DNA of 7,645 nt from Planctomycetota bacterium. Lineage in GTDB: Bacteria; Planctomycetota; UBA1135; UBA2386. The position numbers were made by a program, and so were the translations under genes. Of the stretch, positions 1 through 5,721 are shown piece after piece. Each line of letters begins with the position of its first letter. The stretch's first letter is position 1. The notes beneath the pieces were generated by a model. It was not told the origin of the DNA, made no database searches, and saw only the letters and a program-made list of their open reading frames with translations. The stretch lies in assembly GCA_003235605.1 (NCBI GenBank), contig QJVU01000126.1, forward strand, positions 1-7,645. Direction: 5' to 3'.

Positions 1-81
1 GGTGTAGCTGCCCGACATCTGCGCCCGGGCAACGCCGACGACCAGCAGGAACACGACGATGGAAGACAAGAGGAGCCGCAT
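1..81 (-). CDS. N-terminal fragment of an exported protein with a Sec signal peptide (partial, runs off the left edge)
   Basis: The first 27 codons of a minus-strand gene lie in the window; the rest is outside. The peptide starts MRLLLSSIVVFLLVVG and continues VARA-QMSGSYT. This is a textbook Sec signal: one Arg at the start, a hydrophobic core from about residue 3 to 17, and an ARA-Q signal peptidase I site after residue 20. No cysteine follows, so it is not a lipoprotein. The start is supported by a GGAG Shine-Dalgarno motif 7 bases upstream. It follows the aconitase-family gene on the same strand after 76 bases, so it may be the operon's last or next gene, or have its own promoter. The mature protein is not identifiable from seven residues. 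Export is well supported; the function is unknown. Confidence 0.72.
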   Translation of the reverse strand, partial: MRLLLSSIVVFLLVVGVARAQMSGSYT

Positions 82-88
82 GGATCTT

Positions 89-92
89 CTCC
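89..92 (-). promoter_or_regulatory. Ribosome binding site of the exported-protein fragment
   Basis: Read on the minus strand, GGAG (within CGGAGAAG) stands 7 bases before the ATG at 81-79. It is the main support for calling this short edge fragment a real gene start. Confidence 0.6.
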
Positions 93-157
93 GTGGAGGT
101 CTCGGAAGGGTCGAAGCCAAGCAGCCAGGATACCGTTTCTGCTGGCGTGCCAGAAGC

Positions 158-2119
158 TCAGAGCCGTTCGGGTCCGGCGATGTGGCCCAGGAACGCCGAT
201 GCTGCAACCACCAGCGGGCTGGCCAAGTAAACCTTCCCTGGTCCGGAGCGCCCGGGGAAGTTGCGGTTGATGGCCGAGACCGTGACCTGCCCCGGATCGT
301 TGGATACACCGGGGCCCGCCTTGATGCAGGCGCCACAGCTGGGATCGATGAGGTGGACGCCGGCCTGCTCGAAGAGCTGCACGTAGCCCATGCTCTCCGC
401 GTAGTCGCGGATCCGCTGACTGCCGAACTGGATGTACAGGTCGACGCCGTCGGCAATGTGCATTCCCTTTTCGAACGCCTTGCGCACGACGCTGGCGTAC
501 ATGTCCATGTCCGCCTTCTTGCCGCCGGTGCAGGAGCCTCCGTAGGCGATGTCGATCTTCACCTTCTCCGGCAGCTCGCTCAGGGGGACGCCGTTGCGGG
601 GATCCCCGGGCGTTGCCACCATCGCCACCATGGCGGAGAGGTCGATGTCGAAGAGCTTGCAGTAGATCGCATCGGCGTCGGCGGCCACGATGCCCCGCCG
701 GATCTCCTCTTCGGGCAGGCCGCGGATCTCCCTCAGGTATTCCACCGCCACGTCGTCGGCCGCGATGATGCCGGTGAAGCTGCCTGCCTCCACAGCCATG
801 TTGGTAAGGGTGGCGCGCTCGTCCATCGGCAGCCCGAAGACGCCATCGCCAGCAAACTCGAGGACCTTGCCGATGCCCTCGCCGCTCTTGAAGAACTCGT
901 CGCTCAACAGATAGAGCACCACGTCCTTCGCGCACACCCCTTCGGGCAGCCTGCCGCGCAGGTTGACCCGCGCAGTCTCCGGCACCCGGACCCGTACGTC
1001 CTTGGTGAACCAGGCATTGGCCATGTCGGTGGAACCGACACCAAAGGCGAAGCACCCCAGCGCCCCGGCCATGCAGGTGTGGGAATCGGTGCCCGCCACC
1101 ACCTGGCCGGGCATTGCCAGCTCCTCGACGACGATGTTGTGGCAAATGCCGACCGAGCCGGCCGCCTTGCCGTTGCGGGTCACCTCGCCGTAGAGCTTGA
1201 TACCCTGGGCGTCGGTGAACCTCTCCTGCACGGTGGCGAGGCTCTGGGCCTGCTCCCGCAGCCCCATCTTGACGTGGGCCTCGGGCATCACCCGGTCCAG
1301 GAACGTCAGGTGGTCACGAAACGCGAACACCGACTCCGGGTCCTTGATCGTCGCATCGTTCCCCAGGCCCATGCGGAACAGGGACTCCGCCATGGGCGTG
1401 ACGTACTCATGGGTGAAGCGCACATCGGTGCGCACGAACAGCGCATCCCCGGGTTTCACGGCCGCGATGCCGGTGGCGCCGGTCCTTGCGTCGGCAATCG
1501 CCCGGCGCGCGATGATCTTCTCGCACAGGGTCATGGGACGCGGCGCCGTCTCGACCGCCGGTGGCATCTCCTCGCCACGGAGGCGTGCCTTGTTGTAGGC
1601 AAACAGGCCACCCCGCCGGACGATCGCCGCGCTGATCGGATCCAGGCCTCTGGTGAACTCGTCGATGGGGATTTCCTCGCCCCGCTGGACCCTCTCGATC
1701 AGGCCGAAATCAGTCGAGGTCAACAGCCCGATGTTCTGGCAGTTCTGGCCGTAGATCTTCTCGATGCTCTTCGCGATCACCAGTTGCACGCCGGCCTTGA
1801 GCTCGGAGAACGGTGCGGTTTCGCGGCTGCTGCCGCAACCCTTGCTGATGCCGCTGACAATGACACCGAAGCCACCGTTCTTGATGGCGTCCTTCTCGAC
1901 GACTCCGCCTCGCAAACCCAGGAGACAGTACCTCGCCAGGGTCTCGTCGTAGTAGTAGCAGACCCAACCCGGGGTGATCTCGTCCGTGGAGATGTTGTCG
2001 ATCAGCTTCCCTACCTGGTCGAAGTCGAGTTCCCTGCCCTCGTAGAGCTGTGCCCGGAGGAGATCCTCATCCTCAGTCAGGTACAGCACACGGCCCGAGA
2101 CCTTGACTTGTGTTCGCAT
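158..2119 (-). CDS. Single-chain aconitase/isopropylmalate-dehydratase family protein, swivel domain first
   Basis: This 653-residue protein is predicted to be a [4Fe-4S] hydro-lyase that isomerises a hydroxy acid by dehydration and rehydration (aconitase, homoaconitase or isopropylmalate isomerase type), in the cytoplasm. The small-subunit (LeuD-like) swivel domain occupies roughly residues 1-190, with DNISTDEITP at 41-50 and the substrate-binding GCGSSRE at 94-100. The catalytic large-subunit (LeuC-like) part follows, with GTDSHTC at 343-349, FGVGSTDM at 359-366, and NRNFPGR at 618-624. The three cluster cysteines are visible: C530 (GGSCTGG), C595 and C598 (PSCGAC). Swivel-first order recalls AcnB, but the AcnB HEAT-like N-terminus is absent and the chain is about 200 residues shorter. 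The start abuts the thiolase stop, with GGAGAGG 6 bases upstream. The family is secure; the substrate is not, since citrate, methylcitrate, homocitrate and isopropylmalate types are all possible. Confidence 0.93.
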   Translation of the reverse strand: MRTQVKVSGRVLYLTEDEDLLRAQLYEGRELDFDQVGKLIDNISTDEITPGWVCYYYDETLARYCLLGLRGGVVEKDAIKNGGFGVIVSGISKGCGSSRETAPFSELKAGVQLVIAKSIEKIYGQNCQNIGLLTSTDFGLIERVQRGEEIPIDEFTRGLDPISAAIVRRGGLFAYNKARLRGEEMPPAVETAPRPMTLCEKIIARRAIADARTGATGIAAVKPGDALFVRTDVRFTHEYVTPMAESLFRMGLGNDATIKDPESVFAFRDHLTFLDRVMPEAHVKMGLREQAQSLATVQERFTDAQGIKLYGEVTRNGKAAGSVGICHNIVVEELAMPGQVVAGTDSHTCMAGALGCFAFGVGSTDMANAWFTKDVRVRVPETARVNLRGRLPEGVCAKDVVLYLLSDEFFKSGEGIGKVLEFAGDGVFGLPMDERATLTNMAVEAGSFTGIIAADDVAVEYLREIRGLPEEEIRRGIVAADADAIYCKLFDIDLSAMVAMVATPGDPRNGVPLSELPEKVKIDIAYGGSCTGGKKADMDMYASVVRKAFEKGMHIADGVDLYIQFGSQRIRDYAESMGYVQLFEQAGVHLIDPSCGACIKAGPGVSNDPGQVTVSAINRNFPGRSGPGKVYLASPLVVAASAFLGHIAGPERL

Positions 2120-3340
2120 CTAGATCCTCTCCAAGATCATGGCAATGCCCTGGCCACCGCCGATGCAGGCGCTGGCACAGCCGAGGCTCTTGCCCGAATC
2201 CTCCATCTCCCGCACCAGCGTCAGCAGCAGCCGGGTTCCGGTCGCGCCGAGCGGGTGACCGAGGGCAATCGCGCCACCATTGACGTTGACCTTGTCCCGA
2301 TCCAGGCCAAGCGCCTTCTCCACGCCCAGGTACTGGGCCGAGAACGCCTCGTTGATCTCGAACAGGTCGATGTCCTTCTGTTCGAGCCCCGCCCGAGCCA
2401 GAGCCTGGGTGATGGCCGGCACTGGGCCGATACCCATGATCTCCGGCGGCACACCACAGACGCCCCAGGACCGGATCCTCACCCTCGGAGCCAGACCAAG
2501 CTCCTTCGCATGGGCCGCGGTCGTCACCACCAGCGCCGCCGCGCCATCGACAATGCCCGACGCGTTGCCGGCAGTCACCGTGCCGTCCTTGCCAAACGCG
2601 GGGCGCAGGCTGCTGAGCGCCTCCATGCTGGTGTCCGGCTTGATGTGGTCGTCGGTGTCCACGACGATCTCCTTCCTCCCCCGCTTGACCGTGACCGGTA
2701 CGATCTCGGCACCGAACTTCCCGGCTTGCACCGCTGCCGCCCCCAGCCTGTGGGAGCGCAGCGCGTATTCGTCCTGCGCCTGTCTCGAGATCTCGTACTT
2801 TCTGGCGACGTTCTCCGCTGTCTGAGCCATGAAGAAGCCGCAGTAGGGATCCATCAGCGCTGCAAACAGCAGATCTTCCAGCTGCGGAGTCGTGCCGAAC
2901 CGGACCCCACTCCTGAGTCCATGGACGACGTGCGGCGCCTGGCTCATGCTCTCCATGCCTCCAGCGAGGCAGAGCTTCGCCTCCCCGACGAGAATCGCCT
3001 GGGCCGCGGAGATCACCGACTGGATGCCGCTGCCACACAGTCGGTTCAGCGTCAGCGCCGGCGCCTCCTTGGGCACCCCCGTCTTCAACCCCACGTGGCG
3101 GGCACCATAGATGGCATCGTTGCTGGTCTGCAGCGCGTTGCCAAAGAAGACCTGGTCCACCTGATCGGGCTGCACCTCGCTCCGCTCCAGCGCCGCCTTG
3201 CTGGCGATCGCCCCCAGCTCGATTGCCGACAAGTCCGCCAGCAGCCCATGACCCGGGGTACCGGAGTACTCGGCCATGGCGGTCCGCGCCCCGCCGACGA
3301 TGACGATCTCGTGCTGCGTTTTCTCCATTTGCGGGATCAT
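2120..3340 (-). CDS. Thiolase family protein, acetyl-CoA C-acyltransferase/acetyltransferase
   Basis: This is a complete 406-residue thiolase, the usual length for the family. It should condense two acyl-CoAs (biosynthetic, as to acetoacetyl-CoA) or cleave a 3-ketoacyl-CoA (degradative) in the cytoplasm. All catalytic motifs are present: nucleophile C102 in NRLCGSG, N330 in NEAF, H362 in GHPLGATG, and the second active cysteine C392 in CIGGGQG. GGMESMS, another family signature, lies near residue 125. The start at 3340 is favoured over the internal Met5 because GGGAGAGG stands 9 bases upstream of it, while Met5 has no such site. It follows the methyltransferase by 41 bases and directly abuts the dehydratase, so one transcript for all three is likely. 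Sequence cannot decide between acetoacetyl-CoA thiolase and broader ketoacyl-CoA thiolase. Confidence 0.96.
   Translation of the reverse strand: MIPQMEKTQHEIVIVGGARTAMAEYSGTPGHGLLADLSAIELGAIASKAALERSEVQPDQVDQVFFGNALQTSNDAIYGARHVGLKTGVPKEAPALTLNRLCGSGIQSVISAAQAILVGEAKLCLAGGMESMSQAPHVVHGLRSGVRFGTTPQLEDLLFAALMDPYCGFFMAQTAENVARKYEISRQAQDEYALRSHRLGAAAVQAGKFGAEIVPVTVKRGRKEIVVDTDDHIKPDTSMEALSSLRPAFGKDGTVTAGNASGIVDGAAALVVTTAAHAKELGLAPRVRIRSWGVCGVPPEIMGIGPVPAITQALARAGLEQKDIDLFEINEAFSAQYLGVEKALGLDRDKVNVNGGAIALGHPLGATGTRLLLTLVREMEDSGKSLGCASACIGGGQGIAMILERI
2126..2132 (-). promoter_or_regulatory. Shine-Dalgarno site inside the thiolase 3' end, for the dehydratase
   Basis: On the minus strand GGAGAGG lies within the last thiolase codons, 6 bases before the dehydratase ATG. 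Because the thiolase TAG (2122-2120) directly abuts that ATG, ribosomes finishing the thiolase can restart there. This fixes the dehydratase start and suggests translational coupling. Confidence 0.7.
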
Positions 3341-3349
3341 GGTTCAGCA

Positions 3350-3357
3350 CCTCTCCC
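3350..3357 (-). promoter_or_regulatory. Ribosome binding site of the thiolase
   Basis: GGGAGAGG on the minus strand, 9 bases before the ATG at 3340-3338. It decides between two in-frame ATGs (Met1 and Met5) in favour of the first. Confidence 0.7.
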
Positions 3358-3381
3358 GAGACAAGGCCTTCAGGTGCGGAT

Positions 3382-4029
3382 CTACGATCGCGGTGGACCC
3401 GGGCGCTTGCGCCACACGTACCAGCGCTCCGCGCCGACTCGTTCCGGGTCGCTGTCCTCGGCTTTGAAGCTGTCCACCAGGAGGAAGCGTCCGTCCAGCG
3501 CCCGGTGGAGGGCTTCCTCGGTGATCAGGAACGGCGGCCGCCCCGCCCTGCCAGCGTGGCTCTCGATCATCGGGAAGCTGAGCCCCAGGTACCAGCCTCC
3601 CGGCTGCAGGATGCCCGCCATGGTTTCGGCATAGCGTGCCCGCAGGTGCGGTCTGATGGCACAGAAGCAGGTGTAGTCGTAGACCAGGTGGAACTGCTCC
3701 TCGAACTCCGGGACCAGGCCGAACACGTCGCGGCAGAGCACGTCCACATCGCCCGGCACCCTGTTCAACCTCAGCAGCGCCCGCGACTCCTCCACCACCG
3801 CACGCACGATGTCGAAACCGGTGACCCGGTAGCCCAGCTCCGAAAACACGCGCAGGTCATGGCCACGGCCGCAACCGGGCACCGCCACGCGGGCCCCAGG
3901 GGGTAGCTCCAGGCGGGAAACGAAGCCCGCGCCTGCCAGCGCCTTGAGCGGCGGCGTCACCCCCCGCAGATCCCACGGCACATGCCCTGACTCGTAGGCC
4001 TGCTGCCAGTCCTGGCCTGCGTCCTCCAT
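3382..4029 (-). CDS. Class I SAM-dependent methyltransferase, thiopurine S-methyltransferase (TPMT) type
   Basis: The protein has 215 residues, a normal size for bacterial TPMT-type methyltransferases. These transfer a methyl group from S-adenosylmethionine to sulfur, halide, thiocyanate, selenium or tellurium compounds in the cytoplasm. It opens with the family's W-x(3)-Y-x(5)-PWD pattern (W8, Y12, PWD at 18-20) and PP at 26-27. The SAM-binding glycine motif VPGCGRGHD is at 50-58, with D73 ending the second strand. The family-type segment DYTCFCAIRP is at 118-127, then LQPGGW at 141-146. The frame stays open far upstream, but that stretch is antisense to the M48 genes, and the family-like N-terminus starts at this ATG. 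The Shine-Dalgarno signal is weak (AAGAG). It is first in the minus-strand gene run, 41 bases before the thiolase, and diverges from the lipoprotease across 24 bases. The acceptor is unknown. Confidence 0.88.
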   Translation of the reverse strand: MEDAGQDWQQAYESGHVPWDLRGVTPPLKALAGAGFVSRLELPPGARVAVPGCGRGHDLRVFSELGYRVTGFDIVRAVVEESRALLRLNRVPGDVDVLCRDVFGLVPEFEEQFHLVYDYTCFCAIRPHLRARYAETMAGILQPGGWYLGLSFPMIESHAGRAGRPPFLITEEALHRALDGRFLLVDSFKAEDSDPERVGAERWYVWRKRPGPPRS

Positions 4030-4053
4030 GGTGCTCTTGTTTACACTGTCGGG
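4030..4053. promoter_or_regulatory. Very short divergent intergenic region
   Basis: Only 24 bases separate the methyltransferase start (minus) from the first M48 lipoprotease start (plus). Two full promoters cannot fit, so at least one must lie inside the opposing gene, or one transcript is nearly leaderless. No convincing -35/-10 pair or Shine-Dalgarno site for the plus-strand gene is seen. Confidence 0.4.
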
Positions 4054-4878
4054 ATGGCAAGTTCTTCCCCTGATCCGGGTCGCCGACGAACCCTCCTGAT
4101 GGCGTTGGCCGCCCTGTACCTGGTGGCCTGTGTCACCGTGCCCGAGACCGGCCGCAAGCGCCTGTCGTTCTTTGGCGAGCGCGAGCTCCGCGCCATGGGG
4201 GTCCAGGCCTACGCCGAGGCCACCAGCAAGTACCCCCTCATCACGACCGGCCACGAGCACGAGATGGTGCAGCGGGTGGGTCGGAACATCGCCCGCGCCT
4301 CGGGACGCCAGGACTACGACTGGGAGTTCCGCCTGCTGGAAGCTCCCGAGGTGATCAACGCCTTCGCCCTGCCTGGAGGCAAGATCGCCGTGTATTCGGG
4401 GCTGCTCCAGGTGACCCAGAACGAGGACGCCCTGGCGACCGTGTTGGGCCACGAGGTGGCCCATGCGACCTCCGGCCACTCCGATGAACGCCTGAGCCAG
4501 ACCGCGATCAAGGATGCCGTGCTCCTCGCAGGCGCCGCCTACACCGCCTCCCGCTGGAACGATCTCTCCGAGAAGGACCGCGCCATAGCCATGGGCGCAC
4601 TGGGAATCGGCGCCGTGGCCGCCGAGTACGGCGTGCTGCTCCCCTACGGCCGCCTCCACGAGAGCGAGGCCGACGAGGTTGGCTTGCGGTTCATGATCCG
4701 CGCGGGCTACGATCCCGACGAAGCGCCCAGGCTCTGGGAGCGCATGGCCGCTCGCAGCCCGACCAGCACTCCCACGTTCTTGAGCACCCACCCCCACCCC
4801 CTCGACCGGGCCAGGAAGCTCCGGGAGCTGATCCCCAGGATCACCGCCGAGGAACGGGGGCGGGGTCTGAAGCGATAG
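4054..4878 (+). CDS. M48 family zinc metallopeptidase, lipoprotein (first of a tandem pair)
   Basis: This 274-residue protein is predicted to be an envelope-anchored zinc protease related to LoiP/BepA-type M48 peptidases, which handle misfolded envelope proteins. The N-terminus has RRR at 10-12, a hydrophobic stretch at 13-25 and a lipobox LVAC with lipidated C26. The next residue is Val rather than Asp, which in proteobacteria favours outer-membrane sorting. The catalytic motif is HEVAH at 133-137, and ESEAD at 203-207 supplies the expected third zinc ligand (E203). NAFALPGG at 102-109, upstream of HExxH, is also typical of the family. There are no further membrane spans. The ATG at 4054 is chosen over Met16 because it keeps the basic n-region of the signal peptide. 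Its paralogue follows after 10 bases, so they are probably cotranscribed. No TPR domain is present, unlike BepA. Confidence 0.93.
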   Translation: MASSSPDPGRRRTLLMALAALYLVACVTVPETGRKRLSFFGERELRAMGVQAYAEATSKYPLITTGHEHEMVQRVGRNIARASGRQDYDWEFRLLEAPEVINAFALPGGKIAVYSGLLQVTQNEDALATVLGHEVAHATSGHSDERLSQTAIKDAVLLAGAAYTASRWNDLSEKDRAIAMGALGIGAVAAEYGVLLPYGRLHESEADEVGLRFMIRAGYDPDEAPRLWERMAARSPTSTPTFLSTHPHPLDRARKLRELIPRITAEERGRGLKR

Positions 4879-4880
4879 GA
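4877..4880 (+). promoter_or_regulatory. Ribosome binding site of the second M48 gene, overlapping the first gene's stop codon
   Basis: AGGA sits 8 bases before the ATG at 4889 and shares its first two bases with the upstream TAG stop. This supports the 4889 start and coupled expression of the pair. Confidence 0.5.
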
Positions 4881-4888
4881 CTTCCATC

Positions 4889-5704
4889 ATGACGAAAAAG
4901 CCAGCCACCCCCACTGTCTCCCTCTCCCTCTCCCTCGCTCTCTTCGTCCCCCTGTTCCCGGCCTGCACGGCCATGGAAACGGTGCCCGAGACCGGCCGCC
5001 GGCGCCCCGAACTGCAGTACACCGAAGCCGACATGAGCCGCTTGGGGGCCGAAGCCTACAAGGAGGTGCTCCAGAAGTACACGGTGATCGACACCGGCAA
5101 GGATGCCGACATGGTGCAACGCGTCGGCAAGAAGATCGCCGCAGTCACCAAGAAGGACTACGAGTGGGAGTTCAAGCTGCTGGACTCCAAGAACACGATC
5201 AACGCCTTCTGCCTCCCCGGTGGCAAGGTCGCGGTGTTCTCGGGCATCCTGCCGATCTGCGACGGCGAGCAGGGCCTGGCGGTGGTCATGAGCCACGAGA
5301 TCGCCCACGCCACCCTCCAGCACGGCAACGAGCGCCTGAGCGAACCGGTCTGGAAGCGCCTGGCGGGAATCCCCGTTGGCGCGGTGGCCGGCATCTGGGG
5401 CGCGATCTCGCCCCACAGCCGCAAGTTCGTCATGGACGGCCTCGGCCTGGGCTTCGTCGTCGGCAAGATAACCCCCTACAACCAGGTGCAGGAGTCCGAA
5501 GCCGACGAGGTCGGCCTGCAGTACATGTACGGAGCCGGCTTCGATGTGGACGAAGCCGCGAAGTTCTGGCGTCGCATGCACAGCGTCAGCCAGGGGCAGG
5601 TCTCGGACTCCCTCAGCACACATCCGGGAGCGCTGGACCGAGCCAAGGACCTGGAGCGGAAGGCCAAGGAGCTGAAGGCCAAGGGGCTGAAGGCGCAGGG
5701 GTAG
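4889..5704 (+). CDS. M48 family zinc metallopeptidase, lipoprotein (second of a tandem pair)
   Basis: This 271-residue paralogue of the preceding protein is also predicted to be an envelope zinc protease. The signal has KK at 3-4, a Ser-Leu-rich hydrophobic core at about 10-23 and a looser lipobox FPAC with C26; Thr follows, with no inner-membrane retention Asp. The zinc motif HEIAH is at 136-140 and ESEAD at 202-206, both intact; NAFCLPGG is at 105-112. Both paralogues share VPETGR just after the signal. Hand alignment of the block from MVQRVG to just past HExxH gives about 40 identities in about 71 positions, so this is an old duplication. Differences are two extra cysteines (C108, C124) and a Lys-rich C-terminal tail of repeated K-A-K-x-L units. 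It converges with the persulfide dioxygenase gene 17 bases downstream. Lipidation is slightly less certain than in its partner. Confidence 0.92.
   Translation: MTKKPATPTVSLSLSLALFVPLFPACTAMETVPETGRRRPELQYTEADMSRLGAEAYKEVLQKYTVIDTGKDADMVQRVGKKIAAVTKKDYEWEFKLLDSKNTINAFCLPGGKVAVFSGILPICDGEQGLAVVMSHEIAHATLQHGNERLSEPVWKRLAGIPVGAVAGIWGAISPHSRKFVMDGLGLGFVVGKITPYNQVQESEADEVGLQYMYGAGFDVDEAAKFWRRMHSVSQGQVSDSLSTHPGALDRAKDLERKAKELKAKGLKAQG
4917..4936 (+). repeat. Perfect 6-bp tandem repeat (TCTCCC) x3 in a signal-peptide coding region
   Basis: Three exact TCTCCC copies plus TC make a pure pyrimidine tract. It encodes the alternating Ser-Leu core of the second lipoprotease's signal peptide. Gain or loss of one unit would keep the reading frame and change the hydrophobic core by two residues. 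Confidence 0.8.
5660..5701 (+). repeat. 15-bp tandem repeat encoding the Lys-rich C-terminal tail
   Basis: Two 15-base units (5660-5674 and 5675-5689) differ at a single base, and a partial third unit follows to 5701. They encode K-A-K-E-L, K-A-K-G-L and K-A-Q-G. A more diverged unit (AKDL) lies just upstream. This builds a basic, probably helical tail that the first M48 paralogue lacks. Confidence 0.7.
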
Positions 5705-5716
5705 CAGCAGGGCTGC
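5704..5716. terminator. Small hairpin between convergent genes, possible weak bidirectional terminator
   Basis: GCAGC-AGG-GCTGC forms a perfect 5-bp stem with a 3-base loop in the 17-base gap between convergent stop codons. The location suits a terminator, but the stem is short and no T-run follows on either strand. A Rho-independent role is therefore doubtful. Confidence 0.25.
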
Positions 5717-5721
5717 GGTCC

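Noticed and set aside
142..153. Palindrome CTGGCGTGCCAG just after the dehydratase stop as a terminator.
   Set aside because: Only a 4-5 bp stem with a 2-4 base loop can form, and no T-run follows on the minus strand. It is too weak to call as a Rho-independent terminator.
59..3634. A plus-strand open frame of 1191 codons across the dehydratase, thiolase and part of the methyltransferase.
   Set aside because: It is exactly antisense to genes with complete catalytic motifs. The translation is rich in His, Arg, Asp and Leu with no recognisable domain, as expected from the reverse complement of GC-rich codons. Ribosome profiling on the plus strand would be needed to revive it.
4030..5034. 335 open codons upstream of, and in frame with, the methyltransferase on the minus strand.
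   Set aside because: They are antisense to both M48 genes and show no domain. The methyltransferase family N-terminus begins at the ATG at 4029.
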